Below the pieces are notes generated by a model. The model saw nothing but the letters and a program-made list of their open reading frames with translations, was not told the origin of the DNA and did no database searches. A DNA stretch of 64,000 nt from Chloranthus sessilifolius (Eukaryota; Streptophyta; Magnoliopsida; Chloranthales; Chloranthaceae): contig CM037587.1 in the NCBI GenBank assembly GCA_021018995.1, positions 91,261,251-91,325,250 on the forward strand, in the 5' to 3' direction. The position numbers and the translations under genes were made by a program. How positions within the stretch are numbered: position 1 is the stretch's first letter; each line of letters opens with the position of its first letter. Below are positions 10,976-22,170 of this stretch, in pieces.

Positions 10976-12412
10976 TGATCAGTCACATAATTTACTAATT
11001 TATTAACCTTAACTAAGTGATGCTAGATCCCAGTTTGCTACTAACGAGATGTCTATGTGCAGATATTCAGAACATATAGTAGAATATAGCCAAAGTTCCA
11101 ATCTTTGCCAAAGTGAACTCAAAATGCAGTAAGAAAGACGATCGTATGCAAGTACGACTAATGGTATTGAGAACCAGTCCATAAGCCGAAAGAAAAGACG
11201 ACATATGATCAATTGAATGACCAATCGTAAGCTCGCCAGAACGAAAGAAGCCAATAAAAGAGAACAATTGTACTTACGATTCCTCAAAGAGATGTTGAAG
11301 ATTGGAGGACAAAAAGGAGAAATACGATCGATCGAAAGGAAGAAATCATACTAAAGAAGAGAACAATCCTAAATTACGATTGGTCAAAATTGAAGCTCCG
11401 ACTGCCACTGATCACGTGAGATATACACCGCCATGCACAGAATAGAAGATCACTTGAATTAGAAGTTTGGCAACCCAAGGATCTGAGAAGATTGGTGAAG
11501 ATATAAAAGAAAAATCTAAAAAGTCTCTACTACTGAAAACACAGCTAAAAGTCCTACGCGCATCTATCATCCCAAAGCAAGGAAGATTAAAATTAGAAGT
11601 TAGAGTTATATTAGGAATCTTTTATATTTAGTAGTTTTCTTTTATTAGAATTAGAACACTGTTAACCGACTCCTTATGATCTATAAAAAAGAGGGCTCGA
11701 AAGAGGAGAAGATCATCCAAGGAATTTTTAGCATCAATTGACAACTGAGGTTGGAATTTTGAAAGATCACCGTAGAGTAGTTTTTATCAAGTAAAATTGT
11801 CTACAGTTCTCTGAAAGTCTTGCCTGACAATCAAGACCGAAGAACCTGAAAAATTGACCCTTTAGATGGTTTTACTTTTCATTCTAGTTTATATTTATTT
11901 TATTACACTTTACAACTTCGTAAACATCCAATTCTTCTTGATTTTAATTGACGCCTAAAATTGAGAGTTTGAGGATATTAGTGTAACAGTTTTTAGTTTC
12001 CATCTTCAGTTTTCTTGAGTTTGATTGACGCCCAAATTTTGAGAAGATTGTTGATTAGTATAAATCTGTGTTAAGGAAATTTAGTTTTTGATTGACGCCT
12101 AAATTTTAGAGGACTGGGATACGGTGTAATGGTACTTTACTTTTATAAGCATCCGAGAACTGAAGGATTGTGATTGACGACCATAATCTGGAAGGAGGAG
12201 GATTTAGATTTACTTTTCTTGCAAAATTAGTTTAAATCACCTTTCTTTTATTCTTATTTCTCTAGTAGATTAGATTCTTAAAAGATAAACAAAAACTTTT
12301 ATAACACAAAATACACAAAATTTTAACCTTCCTCGTGGGAACGATCCTATTGCTGCAATTTCCATTGTGCGCTTGCAATAGGTTAAGGCTCAGTACAATT
12401 ATAGTCGTATCA
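10976..12412 (+). repeat. 5' LTR of B
   Basis: Begins TGATCAGTCACATAATTTAC and ends ATAGTCGTATCA. It pairs with 62207-63567. The main length difference is about 63 bp, near 11075-11137, missing from the 3' copy. It contains the TATA box at 11682, ATCGTAA/TTACGAT inverted repeats around 11260-11380, and a series of TTGACG boxes downstream of the TATA box. Confidence 0.93.
11682..11689 (+). promoter_or_regulatory. TATA box of B 5' LTR
   Basis: GATCTATAAAAAAGAGGGCT sits where the other B/E LTRs have CTATAAATAAGAGGGCT (41481, 49630, 62849). The shared GAGGGCT just downstream supports a conserved core promoter. Confidence 0.7.
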
Positions 12413-12418
12413 AGTTTT

Positions 12419-12436
12419 TGGTGTCGTTGCCGGGGA
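12419..12436 (+). promoter_or_regulatory. Primer binding site of B (tRNA-Asp type)
   Basis: TGGTGTCGTTGCCGGGGA lies 6 bp after the LTR end. It differs at two C-to-T positions from the Athila primer site TGGCGCCGTTGCCGGGGA, which is complementary to the 3' end of tRNA-Asp. Confidence 0.85.
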
Positions 12437-12683
12437 AGCGAAAAAAATTTTATTTTGTTTCAAAAGCGAATATTTGTCTTTCTCTTTTTATTTTTCTTTA
12501 TATTTTTATTTTCTTTGATCACTACTTAATCTTTTGCAGGTTTATTCAGAGCAATGAATCAAAGGTATCGACACTTCTTCTGATAATAGAAGCTAGAGGC
12601 TCAGATTTGTTTTCTCTCCCCGCTTTCTAAAATAAAAATCAGAAAAAAAATTAAAAACACAAAAATATATATGTTTTTGGTGT

Positions 12684-14165
12684 ATGGATCACACTTGATC
12701 TCGAAGTTTAGATTTCTTCGAGCATGACCCAGAAATTGAAAGGACTCTCTTGCGCAATCTAGCATCTAACCGATCTTGCGAAAGAGAATCTCAAACCATG
12801 GCTAACGACCACCCTATTCAGGCACACTTCAGCCCAGTTACTCTGACTGTGTCCTCTTGTATAGTTATACCAGAGCTCACAACTGGTCAAAATTACGAGA
12901 TTAAGTTTAATACGCTTCAAGCTTTACCCATTTTTCATGGGCTTGATCGAGAGGATCCCTATCAACACTTAAGGGACTTTATAGAACTTTATACGATGTT
13001 ACAGTTGACAGCAGCTAATGATGAGGCCATTAAATTATGATCTTTTCCCTTTTCTCTCAAGTATAGAGTAAAAGCATGGCTAATCTTGTTGCCCGCTAGA
13101 AGTACTATCACTTGGGATGAACTGCAGTCTAAGTTTTTGAACGAGTATTTTCCGATTGGTAAAACTAATCAGATTCGCTAGGCAATTCAGGACTTTCGGC
13201 AATTGCTTGGAGAATTATTTCATGAGAGCTGAGAATGGATGAAGGAATTGTTGAGAAAATATCCTCATCATGTCGTGTCAAACTGGTTTATTATGCAAAG
13301 TTTCTATCAAGGATTAACTGAAACCAACCAATCTACAGCTGACGTCGTAAGTGGAAGAGCCTTCATGGCTCAGAATGACCAGCAATCTTGGAACTTATTT
13401 GAGAAATTAGCTAACAATTCAAAGTAAAAATAAGCTTTGCTAACATCTGACCCAGATGTGATTCGCCGCACCTCGCTCACGAGGGGTGGTCTTTATAATG
13501 TCAGCAAAGACAAAGTAAAGAAGGGGGATGACATGAGTGTTAAGGTTGCAGCATTGGAGCAACAGATAGCATCATTAATGGCTTCCAAACCAAGCACCCC
13601 GGAGAGACCTATAGCAGCCTGTTCAAGTTGCCAGAACCTAACTTATGTCATAATCGAGAGCCCAGTTGTGCCATCATACTCAAAAATAGTGGAAAAAGAA
13701 CAAGTAATGGCCTTTCAGAGAGGAGATTATGAGGATACCTATAACCCGTCGTAGAGGAATCACCCAAGATTTAACTATGGTTCCACAAGGGGGGCATAAC
13801 TAGCACCATCTGTTGCGCAACCCCAATTTCCCCATACCCAAGTTTTCCATCGAAGACCTCAAATGTCGGTTGTACAACCACAATTTGGTTCACCGAGCAA
13901 TGCACCTGATGCTACAATTGTTCAAATCCTTCGGGGATTTGCAACAATAGTCACATCAATATTCTAAAGTCTTATCTCATCTAGCTCAATTCTCTCAAGT
14001 ACTTCATTCACATACCCAATCTATCATGAAGCTAGAGAGCCAGATAGCTAGCTAGATTCACAAGTGGCAAAGAGAGAAAGTGGCCAATTGCCAACACAGC
14101 CAATTAGTAATCTAAGAGGACAAGTGTTCCTAGGGGAGACATCTGCTCCCACTAATCTGAATTGA
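12684..14165 (+). pseudogene. Athila-type gag of B
   Basis: Capsid protein that packages the element RNA. The frame is best started at ATG 12684, because the Athila signature DPEIERTLLRNL follows at about 12724. An in-frame TGA at 12696 is decay. The capsid part shows YEIKFNTLQALPIFHGLDREDPYQHLRDFIELY (12889-12990), LQSKFLNEYFPIGKTNQIR and ELFHES...MKELLRKYPHH. Stops lie near 13037, 13181, 13231, 13425 and 13753. A glutamine-rich tail (about 13800-13960) follows. No zinc knuckle or protease is seen behind it. The protein is closely similar to the gag of E (42575-43670). Confidence 0.9.
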
Positions 14166-14836
14166 AATCCTAATAGATTGTCGAGCTACCGACTCATCTG
14201 TAGCACCCTTTATAAAACATGTAAACTATTTTTGTTCTGATGTTTTAGGAATTACATTACGAACCGAATCGTAGCTAAATACGACAGATCGTAATGCATT
14301 TTCTTATGTTTACTAGTTACGAATAGTTGTATGGAGTTACGATTACTCGAGCGTTCTTTTCTCTCTTATACAATATGGGCAGCCCAAGCGTAGAGATTAC
14401 GACTTCAGCTATTCGAGAGTTTGTAAATTCAATTGCTGAAAAGCTAGAGTCGACCTATCGACTCTAGGTTACAAATACAAGGGATGACCGGTTCAGTAGG
14501 TCATCACCAACATTAGGGCCTACATAGCCGAGAGTGACTACATTTACCCAAATCATGAACTCTCCATACACCCTTCATCTTTCCCTGCAATTATTAAAAT
14601 CCCTTACACCTCATCCAACAGTTTTTCATTTATACCTACCCGGTGTTTTCGCCTCTTCTTCGAAAACTCTATCTGTATCCCATTTTCCATTTCTAAATTA
14701 GGGTTTAATTAGGAAGCCATGTATTATTTTTCGAAAAATGATTGGATTCTCGTTGAGTTTTAATTCATAATTGTTTCAGTTGGTTTACTAATTGATGATC
14801 TTTTATTCTCATGAAAGAAAAGAAATAGAGGAAAGT
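14166..14836 (+). promoter_or_regulatory. Leader between gag and second gene of B, with TTACGA boxes
   Basis: No coding frame. Between about 14250 and 14405 there are four TTACGA boxes plus one TCGTAA on the opposite strand, far more than chance in so short a stretch. One pair forms TCGTA-6 nt-TACGA. The same word forms the inverted repeats of B's LTR. A conserved block 'atgaccgg...gtcatcac...gggcctacat' (about 14484-14530) recurs in E (43992-44031). An AAATTAGGGTTT typical of plant leaders lies near 14697. This looks like a separate promoter and 5' leader for the second gene. Confidence 0.55.
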
Positions 14837-16312
14837 ATGCCGAGAACCAAGGCAGTAAGAGAGAGAGAGGAAGACGACGAAGATAATTTCTCTGACGACA
14901 ATATTCCCATTAGAACCTATATAACACAGGTTGTTGCAGCAGCCCCACTGAAAAAGATATCAAAGTCTTATGGGGTGGTTATTAGAGAATTACCAGAAGG
15001 AAGGGAGAATGGAAACAGTAATTGCCCCTAAAAAGGGCAAACAAATAGATAAAGGCAAACGGCCAGCATCCTCTGAAAGGACGTTGGATTGGCCCCCAAC
15101 CTCAACAAAACAACATATTGTGGAGGCTAAGGTTGCAGTGGATGTCGCTCTTTGGGAAAAGTTGAAATTCAGCTATGCAGCCATCAAATACTTCAAAGAT
15201 GCAAGACTTCACTATTTCCTAGAGCCTGAAACAACACCAGTCTACCCTAGAATGGTGAAGTTATTTTGTAAGAAAATAATCAATAATAGTACGGGACAAG
15301 GCCTAATTCTCTCGACAATCGTAGGTGGGTTTCCAATCTAATTAACACGAACTATGATTGTTGGTGTTATGCATGCACCATTAGAGAGACCTGAGCTATC
15401 TACCGACAATTCGGAACCCAATCTATTGAAAATGCCACCTCCATTCCTCTCGGACTTTATACAAATGGCAACGGAATTATTTGGTGAACCCCCAAGGACA
15501 GGCTACATTTTATGAGAAAAGATCTAGAAGAAAGAAACCTATCACTCCATTTTACAGATGTCTTGATTTACAAAATTATCCATCCTACTTGCCATGGAAC
15601 AAAGAGAAGGGCTCTATTTGTGAAGGCCCTATACCTGATTGCCAATCAATTCTAGTTTGATATTCCTTCCTACCTCTTAGAGGTGATGAATATAGTGAGA
15701 GAGAAGCTGAACAAACGAAAGTATGAGAAATATAAGCAAGACCTACCCTTTCGAGGTCTGATCACAAACATACTGATGAACCTGGGTTATAAAATAGAGC
15801 CTAGGGAGAAGGTTCTTAAAACAAGGGGTGAGGCACTAAATGCTATAGTCTACAAAAGGACCTTAAACCCAACAAACAAAAAGAGGTTACCTTCGAGCAG
15901 TGCACCTTCTGAACCTTGCCCGAATGCACAAGTTGATATTGAAGCCCCTGAAGTTGTTACTGAAAACCAGGAGACTCCTGGTGTTGAGAATATTGATGGC
16001 ACCATTGTGCCTCTTGCGCCAGCAGAGATTGAGGGAGGGAGTACTTATACTCCCCAAGAAAGAACAGATCATAATGATATTGAGCCTGAACTCTTGACTG
16101 AGATGGTGCCTCCACTAGAACCCTCCATTTTACATGATCTAGCTTTGGATTTCCCAACAAGGCCAGCTTTACCACATTCTCCTGAGGCAACCACATTGCC
16201 TTCTATTAGCGGAGAGGCCCCTGTGGACCCTATTATACCCACGACAGAGGAAATTTCCCCTCTGCCTACAGTCCAGCAAGCTCCTGAGGTAGCTACTTTG
16301 AGCCCCATGTAG
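14837..16312 (+). pseudogene. Second gene of B: 'putative plant transposon protein'-like
   Basis: Starts at ATG 14837 with an acidic, basic-flanked N-terminus (TKAVREREEDDEDNF). The core domain includes VAVDVALWEKLKF, AIKYFKDARLHYFLEPET and TPVYPRMVKLFCKKII (15140-15280), then KIIHPTCHGTKRR near 15570-15610, and a segment ending YPFRGL-type LPFRGLITNILMNLGY (15735-15790). The arrangement recalls the Pfam family named putative plant transposon protein (PF20167, from memory, not searched). The C-terminal 170 residues are low-complexity, rich in P, E and T. At least three frameshifts or stops (near 15003, 15340, 15515) break it. The E copy (44347-45683) is the best comparison. Function unknown. 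Confidence 0.75.
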
Positions 16313-16341
16313 TATTTATCTAGTCCACTCCACCACCCAAG

Positions 16342-17396
16342 GTGACAGCAATTACAAAAGTAGAACCTAGTGTTGAAATTCCAAGAAGAAACTTCACAGA
16401 GTTGCTAAATGAAGAAACATCTCCGCGCGTCACCACCACAACAGTCCCCACATCGTTGGACACACAGAATGAATGGGAAAGGCGATTGTTAGAAGTAGAA
16501 AAATGGCAGAGTGCACATCCCCTGCAGCTAATGACAGTACTAGGGATTGTGAGGGGGATGATTGAAGAAATTAAAAGAGTGAAAAACAGAGTCTCCGATG
16601 TCCTACCGACAGCCAGGGAACAGGTAAAAATAGTAGAAAATCTTAAGCAAAGGGTTGTGAGGGAACATCATGCACATTGGATAGCAGAGACCGCAAAGAA
16701 ATTCTAAGCAGCAATTGCCACACTTCAAGAAAAAAATAGAGTGCTAGAGGAAACACAACAATCATGGGCATAGGAAAAGAAAAAGTATGAAGAGGTAACA
16801 ACTCATCTAAGAGATAGGATCAAATCCTTAATTGTTGATCCTAATGAAAGAAAAATGGCTCATCTGGAGACCAGCATACCCTCAATGTCCAGCTGGACGA
16901 GAAGACTCATCAGCTTACAGCAACAGAAGGGAAGATACTAAAGCTTCAAAAAGATAAAGACTCCCTAGTCTGAATGTGTGAAGACCAAAAGCAACAGATA
17001 TAAACAATCATCAACAATAGCATTATCACAGTGGAAAGATTAAAAGCAGAAGCAGATAAGCTGAGAAATTAGGGCAAAGAAAAGTTTAATGTGATTTATA
17101 AACTGCAAGATGACTTGAAAGCGAAAGAAAAAGTTGAGGAGGAGTTGCAGGCCTTAATTGAAAAGTATAACACGTTGATAGCAAAGAAAGAGAGTATTGA
17201 TGCTCTCTACAAGGAGGTTAGGCCTGAATTGTATGATGAACCTGCTCATGAAGAAGAAGAAAGAATCGAGACAAGCTATACCAATGTGGTGTCCGAGTCT
17301 GAGGAGGAATTTTCAAGCAGCCCTTCTCCACTACTAGCCCTACCAGCACCCTCATCATTGGCAATTATACCATACCCGTCATCCCCTAGTGAGTAA
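16342..17396 (+). pseudogene. Coiled-coil region of B's second gene
   Basis: Continues the preceding gene after a frame break. It has a helical, charged sequence: NEWERRLLEVEKWQSAHPLQ, GIVRGMIEEIKRVKNRVSDV, EQVKIVENLKQRVVREHHA (16470-16680), then KLQDDLKAKEKVEEELQALI (17100-17160). The C-terminus PYPSSPSE followed by TAA (17394-17396) matches PYPASPSE in E (ends 46960), so this is the genuine end. A long coiled coil suggests oligomerisation. Stops near 16705 and 16771 and frame changes show decay. Confidence 0.7.
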
Positions 17397-17608
17397 AAAT
17401 TAATTTCTCTATATTGAAGCCTCACAGGTATGTAATAATTTTTTGAGTATCCCCTATTTTTGTGAACAATGAGTACATTGTCCTATTTAAGTTTGGGGGG
17501 TACACACTCTCTATGTATACTATTTTCGCTATAATTTTTTCTTTTTGTAAAAAAAAAAAGAAATTAGATCTTAATTCTTTTTTTAGAATTTCTTTTTAAG
17601 TTAATTTT
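17397..17608 (+). other. Start of B's 3' noncoding tail, with PPT-like tract
   Basis: AT-rich and noncoding. CTATTTAAGTTTGGGGGGTA at 17483-17502 closely copies the terminal polypurine tract of B (AAGTTTGGGGGTG, 62193-62205). The last five bases, ATTTT (17604-17608), are the left target duplication of C. The tail resumes at 60472. Confidence 0.8.
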
Positions 17609-17973
17609 TGTAGACACCCAAATTTGGCCCAAGGCCCGATCAAAACATACTTCGAGAAAGGCGCACCCCCGAGCTTCCGATAGCACTTCCTGAACCCTTA
17701 GAACTTAACCCAAACCCTTAAAAGTTGATCCCCGACCCTTAGGAATCAACCCTAACCAACCTATAGAACCCCTCCCAAACCATTTTAAACCCTCCCAGGT
17801 AGTGGTTAAAATGAGGCATGCCAAGGCTCTCTGAGACCTCTACTGGAACTAGATCCTATACCATTGGAAAGTAGAGGTTCGTAAGTTTCCAACAAGCCAA
17901 AAATTGCCCCGATCCGAGTCATACATCGAAACTTATGGCAATCAAAAGTTTCGAACAGAAATAAGGACATTTT

Positions 17974-18197
17974 GCCTAGCATGTATAATATACACGCTAA
18001 GCCATTTCTGGAAAAATGTTACCTAGCGTGTATAATATACACACTAGGACACTTTTGCAGGAAATTAGTCTAGCGTGTATAATACACACGCTAGGCAAAA
18101 TCTACCTTCTTCTCCAGAGGTGTGGGTCCCACGGCGGGCTCTGAACTTCTCAAAGGTACTGTACATATGCCTAGTGTGTGTAATATACACGCTAAGC
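17974..18197 (+). repeat. Four-palindrome array in C 5' LTR (GCGTGTATA type)
   Basis: Copies start at 17974, 18021, 18068 and 18169: spacing 47, 47, 101, identical to F. The consensus has 13-nt arms CCTAGCGTGTATA and TATACACGCTAGG around one A. Individual copies carry one to three mismatches. Confidence 0.95.
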
Positions 18198-18464
18198 GTA
18201 GCTACAGTAACTTTGAGATTTTGCTCGAAAATGACTTTTGGGGTTTGACTTGTTGACCATCCAGAGTGGGTTTCTTTAGGACTGTTGCACCCCCATTTAA
18301 CCTATTTACAACCCCCTAGTCATTTGAAACCCCACCCTATCATCTAGCATTAAAACCCCATTTCCACCTATCCATAGCCTTGAAAACTCAAAATCCTTAG
18401 ATGTAGGATTACCTAATTGCAAATCCTATTAGCTTTTAAGTACCCTCCTAACCCTCTCCTTTCC

Positions 18465-18472
18465 TATAAATA
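18465..18472 (+). promoter_or_regulatory. TATA box of C 5' LTR
   Basis: TTCCTATAAATATAGAGGCA is a strong plant TATA box about 270 bp downstream of the last LTR palindrome. The 3' LTR has TTCTTATAAATAGAGAGGCA at 59751-59770. Confidence 0.75.
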
Positions 18473-19191
18473 TAGAGGCACCCCCCTTTACAAATGGCTA
18501 GAAAATTTTTCCAAAGAGAGAAAGATTAGAGATTTCCTTCTCCCCTTTGGTGCACCAAACCCATACAAATTTCAGAATTCAAAACCCTCCCTTAGACCCC
18601 ATCTTCCATTAAAAATCCCTTAGCCTAGTTGAGAACTATCCCCTAGTCTTCTTCTCCTACCTCTTAGCTATCAAGCCTTAGAGGTTAGAACCCATCTTTC
18701 AACCCTCAAGCTATTGGAAGTTCATCAAGTGCACCCACGCGAAGGTCCACAGTTGTGCTACAAGGGCCCGAGAGCTCCGACTCTCCCTTTTACTCATCTA
18801 CCTTATTTTCTTTTTCGTTATCCAAGGATTCAAGTCGTTACAACATCGAATTTTTGGTGTTTGCGGAGAGCTTGATAGGATCATAGTGCCTTCGGGCAAG
18901 CGGAAGTGCTCCCTTTTTATTTTTATTTTTCCTTTCATTTGGCCATAAGTAGAGACCACTTTCGAGCGGGTTGATCGGGTGCCTAAGACCTTCCCAATCG
19001 ATAACCGAAGCCCCTACCCAAGAGCCTTTGGTGTTAGATTGGTGAATCAGAGTCATATTTTTACACTTCGGTGCTTTTAATATTGATTTAGATTTTCCAA
19101 GACACCAAAAGCTCTGAGTAGCGACTCTATATTTTTCCTTACGAGTGCATCGTCACGACGGGACTCGCGAGAGCTCTCACGGTTGCCCAAA

Positions 19192-19209
19192 TGGCGACTC
19201 TTCTAGGGA
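19192..19209 (+). promoter_or_regulatory. Primer binding site of C
   Basis: TGGCGACTCTTCTAGGGA starts 2 bp after the LTR. TGGCGACTC at this place is usual in Tat/Ogre elements and fits a tRNA-Arg-type primer. The exact tRNA is not certain. Confidence 0.7.
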
Positions 19210-20570
19210 TAGCTTGTAGAGATTCTCCTTGAAGTTTTGGCCTCTTACTTACAGGTATTTTTTATTTTTCTTTTAGCTAACTTTTCTCTCTTTTTTGGCA
19301 TACTTACCCCTACGATTCTATTTGTTTTATACTTTCCCCTACTTTTCTGTCATTTTTACACTAACCCCTACGATTCAGTCATTTACACGCGTTAGCCATT
19401 TGGTGAGCTTACATGAGCATTTACATTTTTGTCATTTACACGCCTTAGTCGATTGACGGACCTACTTGAGCATTTTCATTTATGTCATTTACACCCCTTA
19501 GCCATTTGGCGAGGTACTTGTTAAATCAGCTTCATATACCATCAATGGGCGTTGGCCCCTGGGGGGGCACGGATTTCTCACCACCCATTTTTGAACCTAA
19601 GCAAACTCCCTTTTTAAATTGAATTTAAAATTGAACTTTAAAAGTGAACTAAGGGACTTAATTCATTTTTTTTGTGGGTAGATTTTAAAGGGTGGGAATG
19701 TAGGCAACGGTACAAATGTCTCGGTTCTTAGTACGACGGCAGCCCCTAGTGGTGATGATTCGGAAAAGTACCACCCCATCCAATATCTGAGAAGGTGCTT
19801 GCGCCAGAGGTATATAGGGAGGGTGACCGATCCAATTACAAAGCTTAAAACCCTTTGAGAGAGCATTAGTCATCCCGAAATGACCTTGTATCCCAAGGTT
19901 CGGAGAGGAGGGACCCATTATAACAAAGAAAATCAGTCCCCGGAAGCACCGCTTCCCGAAAACCAAAGAAACAGACCAAATTCGGGCCTGCTGTTTGCTG
20001 TAAAAAATGTTTATATAATCTGTTTTTGCCTAGCGTGTATAATATACACGCTAAGCCAAAATCTCTATATTTTTTGCCTAGCGTACATAATACACACACT
20101 AAGCCTATTTCTGGCTGGGCAGCCCGAAACTAAGGCCTTTTTTCACTTCTCCCGAGTCCCCCGCTTAGCGGTTTAGTGCCTCCAATAGATCCCACACGTT
20201 CCGACACCCAATACGCCATCGCAAGTCAAAAGAGGTCACCCTCTTATTGACTTTTTTCGAGGGATCGGGTTGCCGCGTGGATTTTCATACCTTCACATAA
20301 AACAAAGGTTTTCCTTTGTTTCTTTCGAAGCACTCGGGGTCCCGCCATGAGAAATATTTGGGGTATAAATGCCGCCCGAAACAGGAATTCCAAGGCCCCG
20401 AAACTCATCGTAGAAAGGTTCATTTTCTTTATCCAAAAATCAAAATAAACAAAAAAATTGAAAAAAATTAAAATCCAAAAAGAAAGATAGCTAGTGGTGC
20501 CGGCACAACAGCATCGCCTTACCCTCCGTCATCCCATAGGGGAAGGAGAAGATGGGTTTTTAGTCCTCAC
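19210..20570 (+). other. Leader of C
   Basis: No convincing gene. The stretch contains T-rich repeats with 'catttacac' words (19340-19500), the two palindromes at 20028-20105, and an A-rich run at 20425-20490. Short frames on both strands have no recognisable domain. Tat/Ogre elements often carry a long leader or an extra upstream frame here; none is evident. Confidence 0.6.
20028..20105 (+). repeat. Two palindromes in C leader
   Basis: Copies at 20028-20057 and 20076-20105, pitch 48 bp. The first has a nearly perfect GCGTGTATA/TATACACGC pair. The second is decayed (GCGTACATAATACACACACT). Both are the LTR motif of C outside the LTR. Confidence 0.9.
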
Positions 20571-22170
20571 ATGAGGTACCCGTACCCAACCCACCAACAA
20601 ACCATGTCGTGGGCAGTTGATCCGGCTTATGCCAATCCTGATTCATCACCGCCACGCTCTCCAACACATTCCCATTCTGAGGAGATTCCTACCTTCGTCC
20701 CACTCATCCCCATTTTTCGTTGCCGAGCCCTTCGGTGCACCCATATTTCCATCCACCTCCGCCACAATCTCTCAAAGTCCATCCCATTCTTCCCCCATAG
20801 CCACTCTGAATCCCCCCTCCACAGCTAACATACCCAACTTTCCCTCATTTTCCCAAAATCTAACAGCTCATTCCCCACTATCTTTTCAAACCATATCCCA
20901 TTCACCCATATGTTCCCAAAATCCAAATTTCACCCAAGAAATACCCAATTTTCCTACACTTACACATACTATCCCCATTTTTTCAAATCCACCACATATC
21001 CCCCCATCTACCCAGGCCATGCACAATTTCACCTCGGCCATGCCCAATTTTTCCCATACACCCATCTCATCCATTCCCCACATTCCCCCTCCATTGGATG
21101 CTCCATTTACTTCCACCCCTCCACCCAATCCAATGGCCATGATGGACGAAATGGTCAGGGCTTATACAATTTGAAAGGCCTCTCAAAGCAGCATCCCTCA
21201 TCCACACCACACATCTCCCAACCCATCCTATACACTCCCAAGTCTCCATGCCTCTTTTCCCCAAGACTCCAATCAATCCCCCATTATTCATACTGCCCAA
21301 GACCCCCATTAACCATGGGGTCATTTGAGTGGGCCTCAAGGCCCCATAACCTATGTCCATCAGGGCCCCATACCCCAAGCCCACCAGGGCCCCATACCCA
21401 ATCCCATCAAGGCCCAATGGCCCAACCCCAAGCCCATCAGGGCCCCATACCCCAAGCCCACCAGGGCCCCATACCCCAAACCCATCAAGGCCTAATGGCC
21501 CAACCCCAAGCTCATCAGGGCCCCATACCCCAATCCCATCAAAGTCCAATGGCCCAACCCCAAGCCCATTAGGGCCCCATGCCCCAGCCCATCAAGGCCT
21601 AATACCCCAAGCCTACCAAGGCCCTATGACCCATACCCAAGCCCATCAAGGCCCACACCCGAGAACCCCACTCACCCATCCTCCCTCATTCTCCCGATAT
21701 CCCACCTACACCCAACAGGCCCCAATTCCACCCCAAATAGTGCACCCATCTAGTCAATCTCCCAACCCGGCATGGGCCCTATTCATCCACAACCTCATAC
21801 CCAATCTAATATGGAAATCCATCCCATATCATCAACCACCCTCAATTCACCCACCTCCATACCTCTCAGACCCCTCCCCAAGGATTCCCCCATATATAGT
21901 GGTCCCACCAAACACCCATTCAGCCTACTTAGAACCAGTAGGATAATCTCACCCTCCCTCCACCATATATAGACCCACAGTATGAGGAGGATGAGATCAA
22001 GAATAGTGGAGCCTATGTAGGGGCATTTACTAGCTTCAATCCCCCACCACCCATATTCACTAACCCACCGGTAGTCCAAAGTGAATGGAGGCCACCTGTT
22101 GAGGGACCGACCCCACCATCCAAAGAATTAGAGCTGTTGAAAGAACAAATGGACAAGATCCAGAAATAGC
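20571..22170 (+). pseudogene. Proline-rich N-terminal part of C gag
   Basis: The frame opens at ATG 20571 and continues, with frame changes, as an extremely proline-, serine- and histidine-rich sequence. The central part is the HQGPIPQ minisatellite (21353-21660). The end reads ELLKEQMDKIQK at about 22130-22167, a short helical segment directly before the capsid domain. Tat gag proteins often have long low-complexity N-termini. Overlapping open frames on the minus strand (20886-21549) are mirror images of the C-rich repeat. Confidence 0.6.
21353..21660 (+). repeat. Minisatellite coding HQGPIPQ in C gag
   Basis: About a dozen imperfect units, mostly of 24 or 27 bp, of the type CATCAGGGCCCCATACCCCA encode HQGP(I/M)(P/A)Q with a short spacer. 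An alternation of GPIPQ and GPMAQPQ units suggests a higher-order repeat. Confidence 0.9.

Larger units (their letters stand above)
17609..19189 (+). repeat. 5' LTR of C
   Basis: Starts TGTAGACACCCAAATTTG and ends GGTTGCCCA. It pairs with 58913-60471. By eye roughly one base in ten differs over the first 290 bases, plus small deletions. It contains the four-palindrome array and the TATA box. Confidence 0.93.

Noticed and set aside
20886-21549. Long open frames on the minus strand rich in G and W
   Set aside because: They mirror the CCCCA-rich minisatellite of gag on the other strand and have no domain.
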